Notes: generated by a model from the letters alone, not told the origin. Shown: positions 47,090-56,739, counted from the first letter of the stretch. The stretch: 64,000 nt of DNA from Streptomyces sp. H27-H5 (GCF_026627505.1 NZ_JAPNLK010000003.1:2840-66839), one strand, 5' to 3'. Numbers and translations: made by a program.

Positions 47090-48225
47090 GCGGTGATCGT
47101 CCCTCTGAGGTAGCCGGCAGCGTGACGTGCTCGCTCCAGCACATCGTCCAGGTCGTCGCCGTAGGTGTTGACGTGGCCGACCTTGCGGCCGTGCTTCACG
47201 TCCTTGCCGTACATGTGGATCTTCAGCTGGGGGTCGTGGGCCATGCAGTGCAGGTACGCCGCGTACATGTCCGGGTAGTCCCCGCCGAGCACGTTCGCCA
47301 TGACCGTCCAGCGGGCCCGCGGGCGCGGGTCGCCGAGCGGGAGGTCCAGGACCGCCCGTACGTGGTTGGCGAACTGGGAGGTGATCGCGCCGTCCTGGGT
47401 CCAGTGGCCGCTGTTGTGCGGGCGCATGGCCAGTTCGTTGACCAGGATCCGGCCGTCGGTGGTCTCGAACAGCTCCACGGCCAGGTGGCCGGTCACGCCG
47501 AGTTCCTGGGCGATGCGCAGGGCCAGGGACTGGGCCTCGCCCGCCAGCTCCTCGGAGAGGTTCGGCGCGGGGGCGATCACCGTGTCGCAGACCCCGTCGA
47601 CCTGGATGGACTCGACCACGGGGTAGGCCACCGCCTGGCCGTGCGGGGAGCGGACGATGTTCGCCGCGAGCTCGCGGACGAAGTCCACCTTCTCCTCGGC
47701 GAGCACCGGGACGCCCGCGTGGAAGGGCGCCGCCGCGTCCTCGGGGGTGCGCACGAACCACACGCCCTTGCCGTCGTACCCGCCGCGCACCGTCTTGAGG
47801 ATGACGGGGAAGCCGCCGACCTCGTCCGCGAAGGCCACCACGTCCGCCGGATCGGCCACGATCCGGTGGCGGGGGCTGGGCGCGCCGATCGCGTCGAGCC
47901 TGGCGCGCATCACCCCCTTGTCCGCGGCGTGCACCAACGCGTCGGGCCCCGGGCGGACGGGGATGCCGTCCGCTTCCAGGGCCCGCAGGTGTTCGATGGG
48001 TACGTGCTCGTGGTCGAACGTGATCACGTCACAGCCGCGCGCGAAGGCGCGCAACGTCTCCAGGTCGCGATGGTCGCCGATGACGACGTCGCTCACGACC
48101 TGGGCCGCCGAGTCCTGTGGGGTGTCACTGAGGAGCTTGAATCTGATGCCGAGGGGGATGCCCGCCTCGTGGGTCATGCGGGCGAGCTGTCCGCCGCCGA
48201 CCATGCCGACTACCGGGAACGTCAC
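47086..48225 (-). CDS. purK: 5-(carboxyamino)imidazole ribonucleotide synthase
   Basis: An ATP-grasp enzyme of 379 residues that makes N5-CAIR from AIR, bicarbonate and ATP. Visible features are the N-terminal [20 protein letters not shown], the ATP-grasp segments [18 protein letters not shown] and [14 protein letters not shown], and [14 protein letters not shown]. Start GTG 48225 (VTFPVVGM) is the conserved family start, although the GGAG site is unusually close; the frame is open further upstream without homology. It feeds PurE through an ATGA overlap. Confidence 0.95.
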   Translation of the reverse strand: MTFPVVGMVGGGQLARMTHEAGIPLGIRFKLLSDTPQDSAAQVVSDVVIGDHRDLETLRAFARGCDVITFDHEHVPIEHLRALEADGIPVRPGPDALVHAADKGVMRARLDAIGAPSPRHRIVADPADVVAFADEVGGFPVILKTVRGGYDGKGVWFVRTPEDAAAPFHAGVPVLAEEKVDFVRELAANIVRSPHGQAVAYPVVESIQVDGVCDTVIAPAPNLSEELAGEAQSLALRIAQELGVTGHLAVELFETTDGRILVNELAMRPHNSGHWTQDGAITSQFANHVRAVLDLPLGDPRPRARWTVMANVLGGDYPDMYAAYLHCMAHDPQLKIHMYGKDVKHGRKVGHVNTYGDDLDDVLERARHAAGYLRGTITA

Positions 48226-48497
48226 CTCTCCAGGATATCCGTCGGTATTGCGCCATCCGGACGCAGCCCTGGCGCGGACCCGCCGGCGGGCCGTGTGCCG
48301 GACCCCGCAAGGGCCGCAAGGGGGCGCGGGGCGGGCGAAGGCACGGGCGGGTCGCGGGGGCGACACTTAACATGGACGGGTTGACGAGAACGGGTGACGC
48401 CCCGCACCGGGGCGACGGACATGGCGACGGGTACGGCGACGGACAGCACGGACACGACGGATACCGCGGACACGACGGACAGGGACTGACCGATCAC

Positions 48498-49082
48498 ATG
48501 AGCACGCCGAAGAACGGATCCGCCCTCGAACGTCTGCGCGGCCTGGCTCGGGAGGCCGCCAGATTCGGGGCCGTCGGCGGAGTCGGTGTCCTGGTCAACC
48601 TGGGTGTCTTCAACCTGTTGCGTGCGACCACCGACCTCCAGGTCGTCCGGGCGAGCGTGATAGCCATCGTGGTGGCCATCGGCACGAACTACATCGGCTT
48701 CCGCTTCTTCACCTACCGGGACCGGTCGGGCGGCGACGGCAGCCGGCCCCCGGCCCGTGAGCTGCCCCTGTTCGCCCTCTTCAGCGCGATCGGCCTGGTC
48801 ATCGAGAGCGGCGTGCTCTACGCCGGGACCTACGGCCTGGGCATGGACGGCCGGCTGGCCACGAACGTCTTCAAGTTCGCCGGCATCGGCGTCGCCACCG
48901 TCTTCCGCTTCTGGTCCTACCGCACCTGGGTCTTCAAGGCCCTGCCCGCGGGCCGGCCCCCGGCGGCCGGGGCCGTCGTCGAGCAGCGGGAACGCCACGC
49001 GGCCGAGCCGGACGCCCCGGCCGTTGCGGTGGCCCCGGTCACGCCGGTCGTTCCCCTGGCGCACGAGTCCGCCGCCCAGTAG
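48498..49082 (+). CDS. GtrA family membrane protein
   Basis: A 194-residue protein with four membrane helices in the GtrA family (EAARFGAVGGVGVLVNLGVFNLL, then VVAIGTNYIGFRFFTY). GtrA proteins are thought to help flip or move polyprenyl-linked sugars for envelope glycans. The C-terminal 45 residues are Ala/Pro/Val-rich and disordered. I choose ATG 48498. An in-frame ATG at 48372 would add 42 Gly/His/Asp-rich residues encoded by imperfect repeats, and neither start has a good ribosome site. It is divergent from purK. Confidence 0.82.
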   Translation: MSTPKNGSALERLRGLAREAARFGAVGGVGVLVNLGVFNLLRATTDLQVVRASVIAIVVAIGTNYIGFRFFTYRDRSGGDGSRPPARELPLFALFSAIGLVIESGVLYAGTYGLGMDGRLATNVFKFAGIGVATVFRFWSYRTWVFKALPAGRPPAAGAVVEQRERHAAEPDAPAVAVAPVTPVVPLAHESAAQ

Positions 49083-49171
49083 ACCGGTCGCCGGGCCCGG
49101 GCCACCGTGGTCGTGCGGCCTCGCTCAAGGCACCCCCGGCTCGAAGCCACCCGGCCCGAAGCTCCCTCGGC

Positions 49172-50440
49172 TCAGCGCACCGTCGGCTCGGGTTCTTCCG
49201 CGCACTCCGGCGCGGTGCGGCTGAGGAACAGGGCGAACACCGGCGGCTGGGTCTGCAGCAGCTCCAGGCGTCCGCCGTCGGCCTCCGCGAGGTCGCGCGC
49301 GACCGCCAGGCCGATCCCGGTGGAGTTCCGGCCACTGATGGCCCGCTCGAAGATCCGGTTGCCGAGGTCCGGCGGGACGCCGGGGCCCTCGTCCGTGACC
49401 TCCAGCACCGCCTGGTTTCCGGTCACCCGGGTACGCAGCGCGACCGTGCCGCCGCCGTGCATGAGCGCGTTCTCCACGAGGGTGGCCAGCACCTGCGAGA
49501 CCGCGCCGGGGGTGCCCACGGCCCGCATGCCCGCCTTCCCCGAGCGCACGATGGCCCGCCCGGCGCTTCGGTAGGCCGGCCGCCACTCCTCGACCTGCTG
49601 TTTGACGACCTCGTCCAGATCGAAGGGGACCGCCGAGCCGGTCCGCGGGTCCCTGGAGTTCGTCAGCAGCCGCTCGACCACGTCCGTGAGCCGCTCCACC
49701 TGGGTGAGGGCGATGGTCGCCTCGTCCCGCACGGTCTCCAGGTCGTCGGTGACCGTGATCTCCTCCAGCCGCATCGACAGGGCCGTCAGCGGCGTCCGCA
49801 ACTGGTGCGAGGCGTCCGCGGCGAGCCGCCGCTCCGCCGTCAGCATCCGCGCGATCCGCTCCGCGCTGGAGTCCAGCACGTCCGCGACCCGGTCCAGCTC
49901 GGGAACCCCGTACCGCTTGTGGCGGGGCCGCGGATCCCCCGACCCCAGCCGTTCCGCCGTCTCCGCGAGGTCGGTGAGCGGGGAGGCCAGCCGGTTGGCC
50001 TGGCGTACGGCGAGCAGTACGGCCGCCACGACCGCCAGCAGCGCCACCGCGCCGACCACGGCCAGGGTGCGGCCCACCTCCCGGGTGACCGTCGAGCGGG
50101 TGGCCTCGACGACCACCTCCTCGCCCTGCTCGCCGTGGGCGGTGCCCCGGATGACGCTCTCGTCGATGGGCTCGCCGACCTCGACGGGCGACTGCCCCGG
50201 GATGGTGATGCGGGCGTACTTGCCGACGTCCAGTTGCTCCGCGAGCGCCGCGGGATTGACCGGCTTGTTCTCCAGGACGTTCGACTCGACGATGCCCACC
50301 AGGCGCAGCGCCTCGGACCCGATGCGGTCCTGGGCGCTGCTGGTGATGGTCCGGGTCTCGACGATGACGAGGGAGACCCCGAACACGGCGATCACGACGA
50401 GCACCACGGCGAGCGTGGAGTTGATCAGGCGGCGGCGCAT
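49172..50440 (-). CDS. two-component sensor histidine kinase
   Basis: A 422-residue membrane kinase. Helix 1 (about 8-28, LAVVLVVIAVFGVSLVIV) and helix 2 (about 125-146, LAVVGAVALLAVVAAVLLAV) flank a sensor domain of about 95 residues. A HAMP linker (RQANRLASPLTDLAETAERL) leads to the H box ADASHQLRTPL, whose His is the phosphorylation site. The N and G boxes are VENALMHGGG, DEGPGVP and GIGLAVARDLAE. The signal is unknown. It lies 13 bases after its response regulator, in the same operon. Confidence 0.95.
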   Translation of the reverse strand: MRRRLINSTLAVVLVVIAVFGVSLVIVETRTITSSAQDRIGSEALRLVGIVESNVLENKPVNPAALAEQLDVGKYARITIPGQSPVEVGEPIDESVIRGTAHGEQGEEVVVEATRSTVTREVGRTLAVVGAVALLAVVAAVLLAVRQANRLASPLTDLAETAERLGSGDPRPRHKRYGVPELDRVADVLDSSAERIARMLTAERRLAADASHQLRTPLTALSMRLEEITVTDDLETVRDEATIALTQVERLTDVVERLLTNSRDPRTGSAVPFDLDEVVKQQVEEWRPAYRSAGRAIVRSGKAGMRAVGTPGAVSQVLATLVENALMHGGGTVALRTRVTGNQAVLEVTDEGPGVPPDLGNRIFERAISGRNSTGIGLAVARDLAEADGGRLELLQTQPPVFALFLSRTAPECAEEPEPTVR

Positions 50441-50453
50441 GACTCAGTAAGTA

Positions 50454-51131
50454 CTAGCTCTTCTCGAAGCGGAAGCCGACGCCCCGCACGGTGGCGATGT
50501 AACGGGGGTTGGCCGCGTCGTCGCCCAGCTTCTTGCGCAGCCAGGAGATGTGCATGTCGAGGGTCTTGGTGGAGGACCACCAGGTGGTGTCCCACACCTC
50601 GCGCATCAACTGGTCGCGCGTGACGACCCGACCGGCGTCGCGGACGAGGACGCGCAGGAGGTCGAACTCCTTGGCGGTGAGCTGGAGCTCCTCCTCGCCC
50701 ATCCAGGCGCGGTGCGACTCGACGTCGATCCGCACGCCGTGGGTGGCGGGCGGCTGGGAGGCCTCGGTGGCGCCGCGGCGCAGCAGGGCCCGTACCCGGG
50801 CCAGCAGTTCGGCGAGCCGGAACGGCTTGGTCACGTAGTCGTCGGCGCCGGCGTCCAGGCCGACGACCGTGTCGACCTCGTCGGCACGGGCGGTGAGCAC
50901 GAGGATCGGGAACCCGTGTCCCTCGGCCCGCAGTCGTCGGGCCACTTCCAGGCCGTCCATCCCGGGCAACCCGAGGTCGAGGACGACGAGGTCGACGCCG
51001 CCCTGCAGTCCCGCGTCCAGGGCGGTGGGGCCGTCCTCCCGGACCTCGACCTCATAGCCCTCCCGGCGCAGGGCGCGGGCCAGGGGTTCCGAGATGGATG
51101 CGTCGTCCTCGGCGAGCAGTACACGCGTCAT
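50454..51131 (-). CDS. OmpR-family response regulator
   Basis: A 225-residue regulator from ATG 51131 (MTRVLLAEDDASISEPL); the open frame upstream is noncoding. The receiver domain has the acidic pocket EDD, phospho-acceptor Asp in VVLDLGLPGMDG, Thr in LTARA and Lys in VTKPF. The C-terminal winged helix (about 130-225) has LTAKEFDLLRVLV and TLDMHISWLRKKLG. It partners the downstream kinase. The target genes are unknown; the divergent peptide transporter 470 bases away is a candidate. Confidence 0.95.
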   Translation of the reverse strand: MTRVLLAEDDASISEPLARALRREGYEVEVREDGPTALDAGLQGGVDLVVLDLGLPGMDGLEVARRLRAEGHGFPILVLTARADEVDTVVGLDAGADDYVTKPFRLAELLARVRALLRRGATEASQPPATHGVRIDVESHRAWMGEEELQLTAKEFDLLRVLVRDAGRVVTRDQLMREVWDTTWWSSTKTLDMHISWLRKKLGDDAANPRYIATVRGVGFRFEKS

Positions 51132-51602
51132 GTGGGTGATGGTAGTCCGCACGGGGTCAAAGGAGGGGCACGCCGATAGACCCCTCTCTATCTGGGTACA
51201 CGAGGGACTTACGGCCTTCGAAAATGGCCAAACGGTTCCCGGCTCGCCTGTGATCCATCTCTCAAGTCCTTCCATATCCCGCAGTGTCGTGTCGTATGGT
51301 GGCGAGACGCCTGATGCACTACTCCGGGGATCTTTGTGCCGAAATGCGCACTGAGATCCTCAAATTCTGCTCTGGTCGGTTCAACCGACCCAGATGACAG
51401 TGAATGACCTGTGGGCCGGGCCCTGCGCGCGAGATGCGCGGAGGGCGTGGATCCCGGTTACGGCTGACCCTTCGTCCCCGGCATCCCGGAAGGCGAGACC
51501 CCGGGGCGTGGGGTGGGACATCCGTCGCCGGTGCCGGCCACCCCCCCACCGGGCGCCGTTCAGCTCACGAAGCCGCGCGTCCCGAGCAAGCAAGGATCGA
51601 CC
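51132..51602. promoter_or_regulatory. divergent control region, regulator / peptide transporter
   Basis: A 471-base gap with no credible gene. Its main feature is the near-perfect palindrome GGTCGGTTCAACCGACC (51374-51390), extended by TCT...AGA with one extra base. It could be an operator or a transcript hairpin in the transporter leader. The transporter ribosome site AAGGA is near 51591-51595. Confidence 0.5.
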
Positions 51603-53117
51603 ATGGCTTCCAGCCTGACGAAGGACTCGGCGGATCCGTCCGCGGAGAAGACCTTCTTCGGCCACCCCCGTGGCCTGGCCACTCTGTTCATGACCGAGAT
51701 GTGGGAGCGGTTCTCCTACTACGGCATGCGTGCACTGCTGGTCTACTACCTGGTCTCGGGCGGTGCCGACGCGGCCACCGGCTCGCAGGGCGGCGGTCTG
51801 GCCATGACCGCGGCCACGACGACGGCCATCTACTCCGTGTACGTCTCCATGGTCTACCTCATGGCGATGCCCGGCGGATGGTTCGGCGACCGTGTCTGGG
51901 GCGCCCGCAAGACGGTCGCCATAGCCGGTTTCGTGATCATGGGTGGTCACCTCTCCCTGGCCCTCCCCGGCCAGGCGATGTTCTTCGTCGGTCTGATCCT
52001 CGTCGCCGCCGGTTCGGGCCTGCTGAAGGCCAACATCTCCACCATGGTCGGCCACCTGTACGAAGGCCCTGAGGACCCCCGCCGCGACGGTGGCTTCACC
52101 CTCTTCTACATCGGCATCAACCTCGGCGCCTTCATCGCCCCGTTCATCGTCGGAACGGTCGGCAAGGAGTACAACTGGCACCTGGGCTTCGCCCTCGCCG
52201 CCGCCGGCATGGGCCTGGGCCTCGCGCAGTTCCTGCTCGGCACCAAGCACCTGAGCCCCAAGAGCAGCCTGGTTCCGAACCCGCTGTCCGTCGAGGAGCG
52301 CAAGGCCGTCATCACGAAGGTCGTGCTCGCGGCCGTGGGCATCGCGGTCTTCTACGGCGCTGTTGTCGCGCTCGGCTTCTACACCCTGAACTGGGCACTG
52401 GTGCCGCTGACCCTGGCCGGTCTGATCATCCCGATCGCCGTGCTGACGCGCATCAAGCGCGACCGGGACCTGTCGAACACCGAGCAGTCGAAGATGACGG
52501 CCTACATCTGGTTCTTCGTCGCCGCCGCCGTCTTCTGGATGATCTACGACCAGGGCGGCTCCACGCTCTCCCTGTTCGCCGACTCCAAGACCGCCGGCAG
52601 CGTCTTCGGCTTCGGCTTCTCGGCCACCTGGTACCAGTCGCTGAACCCGCTGTTCGTCATGGCTCTCGCCCCGGTCTTCGCCTGGCTGTGGCTGTGGCTG
52701 GCCCGCAAGAACCAGGAGCCGAACACCATCGTGAAGTTCGCGATGGGCCTGGTGCTGGTCGGTGCCTCGTTCTTCGTCTTCATCGTCCCGATGAACATGG
52801 CGGTCGACGGCAAGGTCTCCCCGATGTGGCTGGTCTCGATCTACATGATCCAGACCATCGGTGAGCTGTGCCTCTCCCCCGTCGGCCTGTCGGTCACCAC
52901 GAAGATGGCGCCGCAGAAGTACGCGTCCCAGATGATGGGCGTCTGGTTCCTCGCGGTCACCGCCGGTGACTGCACCACCAGTCTTCTGTCCATCGGCGGA
53001 GTGGACCTGAACGGCACCGGGGTGATCGCCCTGGAGGCGACCGCCGCCGTCCTCGCCGGCTTCGCGATCTTCTCGTACCGCAAGAAGGTCCAGTCCCTGA
53101 TGGGTAGCGTCCACTAG
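51603..53117 (+). CDS. POT/PTR family proton-dependent oligopeptide transporter
   Basis: A 504-residue major-facilitator-type peptide importer with 12-14 helices. Diagnostic POT motifs are present: EMWERFSYYGMRALLVYYL (ExxERFxYYG, proton coupling), GGWFGDRVWGARKTV, and LFYIGINLGAFIAPF (the FYxxINxG motif). EQSKMTAYIWFFVAAAVFWMIYDQ covers the conserved helix-7 Trp/Asp region. It likely imports di- and tripeptides with protons. Start ATG 51603 has AAGGA seven bases upstream. The nearby dipeptidase gene could process its substrates, but the two are not co-transcribed. Confidence 0.95.
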   Translation: MASSLTKDSADPSAEKTFFGHPRGLATLFMTEMWERFSYYGMRALLVYYLVSGGADAATGSQGGGLAMTAATTTAIYSVYVSMVYLMAMPGGWFGDRVWGARKTVAIAGFVIMGGHLSLALPGQAMFFVGLILVAAGSGLLKANISTMVGHLYEGPEDPRRDGGFTLFYIGINLGAFIAPFIVGTVGKEYNWHLGFALAAAGMGLGLAQFLLGTKHLSPKSSLVPNPLSVEERKAVITKVVLAAVGIAVFYGAVVALGFYTLNWALVPLTLAGLIIPIAVLTRIKRDRDLSNTEQSKMTAYIWFFVAAAVFWMIYDQGGSTLSLFADSKTAGSVFGFGFSATWYQSLNPLFVMALAPVFAWLWLWLARKNQEPNTIVKFAMGLVLVGASFFVFIVPMNMAVDGKVSPMWLVSIYMIQTIGELCLSPVGLSVTTKMAPQKYASQMMGVWFLAVTAGDCTTSLLSIGGVDLNGTGVIALEATAAVLAGFAIFSYRKKVQSLMGSVH

Positions 53118-53135
53118 CCCGACCCCCGCACGACG

Positions 53136-53173
53136 AACGGCCCGGCACACCGCGAGGTGTGCCGGGCCGTTCG
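53136..53173. terminator. bidirectional terminator
   Basis: A perfect 17-base inverted repeat (53136-53152 with 53157-53173, GCGA loop) between the convergent transporter and LAETG protein genes. Confidence 0.88.
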
Positions 53174-53184
53174 CTTTCCCGCGT

Positions 53185-54525
53185 CTACCGGGTGCCGCGC
53201 AGGCGGCGCCACGGGGTGAAGGTGAAGACCGCCCCGCCGAGCAGGATCACCGTGCCGGCGACCAGGGCCAGGGCCTTGATGCCGCCGTCGTCCTGCGCGC
53301 CGGTCTCGGCGAGGCCGCCCGAACCCGAGGGCGTGCCCGCGCTCGTGCTGCCGGTGGAGGACGGGGAGCCGGAGCCGCCGGCCTGGGCGGTGGTGTCCAG
53401 TTCGAGCGAGACGGCGCTGCTGGTCGCCTTGCAGGGCACGTTGATGGGCGTGGAGCCCGGTGCCATGGTGACGTCGATGGTCAGTTGGTCGGGGGTCAGC
53501 GTCACCTTTCCGGTCTTGCCGGGCTTGTAGGTGCCGGTCATGTCGCTGAGGCTGACCGGGGCCTTGTCGGGGATCGGCTCGACGTTGGCCGGGCCGGAGA
53601 CCTTGACCGTGCCGCTGTCGGCGCCGCCGAGCTTGACGTTCATCGAGGGCTTGAGGGCGCCGGCGGGCAGGGCCATGGGCGCGGCCATCGCGCCCTTGGC
53701 GGTCTTGACCGTGAGGTCGTAGGCGCCGCCGTTCTTCTTGGCGTTGACGGTGACCGGGGTCTTGATGCCGCCGGGGACGACCGGGCCGCAGTCGAAGGCG
53801 ACCTCGACGGCCTTGCCCGGGAAGTCGGTCTGACCGCCGCTGCCGCCCGTGGTGGAGCCGGTGGTGGAGCCGGTGGTGGCACCGCCGGTCGTGGCACCGC
53901 CCGTGGTGGCCCCACCGGTGGTGGCACCGCCCGTCGTCGCGCCGCCGGTGGTCGCCCCACCGGTGGTCGCGCCGCCCGTCGAGCCGGCGGAGACGTCGAT
54001 GGTGGTCCCGCCCGTCACGGTGCCCACGGGGGCGCACTTGGTGACGAAGGTCCCGAAGGGGAAGGAGACGGCGACCTCGTACCGGCCGGGCGTCAGGGTG
54101 ATCTTCCCCGCCTGGGTGAGCTTGAGCTTGCCCTTCATGGTCGACATGACCATCGGGGCCTTCTTCGGGATCTCCGGGTTCTTCTTCTCCCCGACGACCT
54201 TCAGCTCGGCCCCGCCGCCGCTCACCGTGAACCAGCCGGTGGGCACCACGGAGTCCTTGGGGATCACCATCAGGTCCGTGTTGTTGGAGGCGGGCTTGAC
54301 CGTCTCCCACGACACGTCGACCTCGTCGCCGACCTTGGCCGTCGGGGGCGCGGTGATCTTGGCGGTGGTCTCGCCCTCCACCGGGGAGCCGCCGCCCGTG
54401 GGCGGTACGCACTTCACCTTGAACGTGGCGTCGGCCGCCTGGGCGGGGGCGGCCGCCAGCAGGATGCCCGCGCCGCCGAACAGCAGCGCGACAGCGGCCG
54501 CGCTCACCCTCCGTTGGGTCTTCAC
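53185..54525 (-). CDS. sortase-anchored surface protein, LAETG type
   Basis: A 446-residue wall protein. The signal peptide is about 1-30 (ending APAQAAD). Domain A (about 32-175) carries two Cys (KVKCVPP and VTKCAPV). A Gly/Ala/Thr linker with about seven GGATT units follows, then domain B (about 215-375). Domain B is clearly related to the LPQTG protein upstream and has two Cys (FDCGPVVPGG, VPCKATSS). The sorting signal at the end is LAETGAQDDGG, a hydrophobic helix and WRRLRGTR. LAxTG is the class E sortase motif known from chaplins. GTG 54525 overlaps the previous gene's TGA (GTGA). Confidence 0.88.
   Translation of the reverse strand: MKTQRRVSAAAVALLFGGAGILLAAAPAQAADATFKVKCVPPTGGGSPVEGETTAKITAPPTAKVGDEVDVSWETVKPASNNTDLMVIPKDSVVPTGWFTVSGGGAELKVVGEKKNPEIPKKAPMVMSTMKGKLKLTQAGKITLTPGRYEVAVSFPFGTFVTKCAPVGTVTGGTTIDVSAGSTGGATTGGATTGGATTGGATTGGATTGGATTGGATTGSTTGSTTGGSGGQTDFPGKAVEVAFDCGPVVPGGIKTPVTVNAKKNGGAYDLTVKTAKGAMAAPMALPAGALKPSMNVKLGGADSGTVKVSGPANVEPIPDKAPVSLSDMTGTYKPGKTGKVTLTPDQLTIDVTMAPGSTPINVPCKATSSAVSLELDTTAQAGGSGSPSSTGSTSAGTPSGSGGLAETGAQDDGGIKALALVAGTVILLGGAVFTFTPWRRLRGTR
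53845..53985 (-). repeat. 15-base in-frame repeats in surface protein linker
   Basis: About nine imperfect 15-base units encode GGATT/GSTTG repeats. They are G/C-rich and likely variable between strains. Confidence 0.8.
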
Positions 54526-55715
54526 GAATGTCCCTTCGTTGTCGGACGGTTCTCAGACGGTGCGGACGCCTGTGGGGCAGGTGGGCCTGGTGGTGCTTGG
54601 GATCCCGGCGCGCTGTCCGGGGTGAACCACGGCAGGACCGCCGTGGTGGTCTGGGGGGAGGCCGCCGGGGTGTCGGCGGGCGGGGCGGGCGTGGATCCCC
54701 GTACGGCCGGGATCCGCGGCAGTCGGGCCGTCACCGCCGACGCCGCCGCCTCCAGCGCCTTGGCGCCCCGGTGGTGGCCGCCGGGCGGGGCCCCGCCCGG
54801 TCGGGCCCGGTCGACGACGGCCATGCCGACGCGGAAGACGGCGGCGGGGACGACCAGCAGGAGCAGGCCCCAGAAGAGCAGGACCCCGTACGGGCGGTCC
54901 ACGCCCCACGGCTGCGTGGCCAGGACCTTGTCCCCGTACTTGAGGGAGACGGTGTAGTCGCCGTGGGCCCCGGCCGACAGGGCGGTGTCCAGGCGGATCT
55001 CCGCCTTGCCGCCGGGCGGGACGGTGCCCTTCCAGCGGGCCTCCTCCCACAGGGGGGCGAACACCCCGTGGGCGGTGCCGAGTTGGAAGACGGGGTCGGT
55101 GACGGGAGCGGAGCCGAGGTTTCCGACGGTGACGGTGAACTTCCGGGTGGGCGGGGCGCCGAACCAGGTCAGGACCCCGTCGTCGCCCTCCAGGCGGACC
55201 CCCGTCAGCACCGCGAGGCGGGCCGTCCCGGAGTCGGTGGGCAGTTCCGCCACCGGGTGGTCGGTGATCTTCAGTGGTGCGGCGACGGTGGACTGGTCCC
55301 CGTTGACGGAGGTCACGTTCACGACGCACGGGCAGGGCTTGGGCGGTTCCACGACCGGGAGTTGGGCGGTGAACCGCCCGTCGTCGGCGACCGCGACGGC
55401 GACGCCGTCGGCGTTCGCGCAACTGTTGGTGCCGCCGATCATGTTCTGTCCGCAGACCAGCAGCATCACCATGGTCTTGGGCCGCCAGCCGGCGCCGGCG
55501 ACCGTGATCCCGGTGCCTTTGGCGACCTCCTGGAGGGAGAGCGACACGGTCGGCTTGGTCTCCGCGGCGGCGGCCGGGGGCGCCGGGAACAGGGTCAGGA
55601 CGGCCAGGGCCAGGGCCGCCAGGGCCGAGGCCACGAGGGCCGACACCGCCGACCACCCCGCGGCGGCGAGGGTCCCGCCCGCCCCGCCGACCTTGGCGCT
55701 CACCTGGGTGCTCAC
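54522..55715 (-). CDS. neocarzinostatin-like exported membrane protein
   Basis: A 397-residue protein from GTG 55715. A hydrophobic export segment (about 18-50, VSALVASALAALALAVLTLF) precedes an Ig-like domain (about 55-150). That domain resembles enediyne apoproteins of the neocarzinostatin family (VSLSLQEVAKGTGITVAGAGW, two Cys pairs including CGQN/SCANADG and CPCVVN). A second beta domain follows (about 160-275), then a membrane helix (about 283-305, YGVLLFWGLLLLVVPAAVF) and a 90-residue Pro-rich cytoplasmic tail. The fold assignment is tentative. It is coupled by GTGA overlaps to both neighbours, so it belongs to the surface operon. Confidence 0.75.
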   Translation of the reverse strand: MSTQVSAKVGGAGGTLAAAGWSAVSALVASALAALALAVLTLFPAPPAAAAETKPTVSLSLQEVAKGTGITVAGAGWRPKTMVMLLVCGQNMIGGTNSCANADGVAVAVADDGRFTAQLPVVEPPKPCPCVVNVTSVNGDQSTVAAPLKITDHPVAELPTDSGTARLAVLTGVRLEGDDGVLTWFGAPPTRKFTVTVGNLGSAPVTDPVFQLGTAHGVFAPLWEEARWKGTVPPGGKAEIRLDTALSAGAHGDYTVSLKYGDKVLATQPWGVDRPYGVLLFWGLLLLVVPAAVFRVGMAVVDRARPGGAPPGGHHRGAKALEAAASAVTARLPRIPAVRGSTPAPPADTPAASPQTTTAVLPWFTPDSAPGSQAPPGPPAPQASAPSENRPTTKGHS

Positions 55716-56722
55716 CTGGGTGCTCCCGTCAACTCGGGTTCCTTCGACGTCGGTTGCGCCTGCCCCGGTACCGGCCCGGAGGGCTCCGGCTGCTCCTCGC
55801 GGGTCGCCCGTCGGGTGCGTACGAGGAGCAGCGCGGCCGTGGTGGCCGCGCCGAGGAGGAGCAGCCCGAGGCCCGTCCAGCCGGCGACGCCCCAGGGCAC
55901 GAACCAGTCGGAGGCGGCGGCCGTGGCCCGGGCGCCGCCCGGGGCGGTGACGGTGAGGGTGAGGCGCACCTGGTCGAACACCGGGGCGCCGGGCCAGGGT
56001 TCGGTGAGTTCGACGCTCTGGCCGGGCAGCAGTTCCACCGGCAGGGCGTGGGCGGCGCGCCCCGGGACCTCGCCGAAGCGGCCGCGCACGTGCAGGGCGA
56101 GTTCGGGGACGAGGGCCACGTTGCCGCGGTTGACGAGGGTGTAGGCGACACGCGTCGCCGCGCCCTTGCCGCGTACGGAGACGTCCTCGACGGTGAGGGC
56201 GGCCAGGGTCGGCCCGCCGACGCGCAGGTGGATCCGTACGCCGACCTCGTGGCCGGCCTCGGTGGCGACGACGGCGGCGGGGTGGTCTCCGGGCGGGGTC
56301 GCGGGGGGCACGGAGACGGTGAAGGGGACCACGGCGCGGGTGCGGGGCGGGATCCTCACGGTCGTGCTCGCGCCGAAGGACAGCCAGGAGCCGGCGCCGG
56401 TGGACCGGCGGTCGGGGCGTACCGCGAGGGCTCCGTCGGCGGTGTTGTAGGCGTCGGCGCCGCGCAGGGTGAGGGTGCGTTCCCGGTCGGTGGTGTTGGT
56501 CAGGGCGAGGCGGTCCTCCAGCACGCTGCCGGAGGCGCCGGCGAGGTAGAAGTACGGGCGTACGGCGCCGGCGGTCCGCCCGGCGGCCGGTTCGGCGGTC
56601 CAGCCCGGTTCGTCGGCGACGGCGGCGGGCGCGCCGAGGAGCAGCGCGGCGCCGGCGAGCAGCGCGGGGCCGAGGCGCCGGACGGTGGGGCCGAGGCGCC
56701 GGAGGGTGGGGGGTGCGGGCAT
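55712..56722 (-). CDS. DUF916/WxL-type extracellular protein with C-terminal membrane helix
   Basis: A 336-residue protein. The signal peptide is about 1-36 (GAALLLGAPAAVADEPG). An N-terminal beta domain (about 55-170: YFYLAGASGSVLEDRLALTNTTDRERTLTL, RIPPRTRAVVPFTVSVPPATPPGDHPAAV) has the DUF916/WxL peptidoglycan-binding pattern. A second Ig-like domain follows (170-270), then one membrane helix (about 282-304) and a short basic tail. In Firmicutes, DUF916 proteins are partners of WxL surface proteins. Start is ATG 56722, 17 bases after the LPQTG gene; the stop overlaps the next GTG. Confidence 0.8.
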   Translation of the reverse strand: MPAPPTLRRLGPTVRRLGPALLAGAALLLGAPAAVADEPGWTAEPAAGRTAGAVRPYFYLAGASGSVLEDRLALTNTTDRERTLTLRGADAYNTADGALAVRPDRRSTGAGSWLSFGASTTVRIPPRTRAVVPFTVSVPPATPPGDHPAAVVATEAGHEVGVRIHLRVGGPTLAALTVEDVSVRGKGAATRVAYTLVNRGNVALVPELALHVRGRFGEVPGRAAHALPVELLPGQSVELTEPWPGAPVFDQVRLTLTVTAPGGARATAAASDWFVPWGVAGWTGLGLLLLGAATTAALLLVRTRRATREEQPEPSGPVPGQAQPTSKEPELTGAPR

Positions 56723-56739
56723 GGGCGGGGCCGCTCCGT

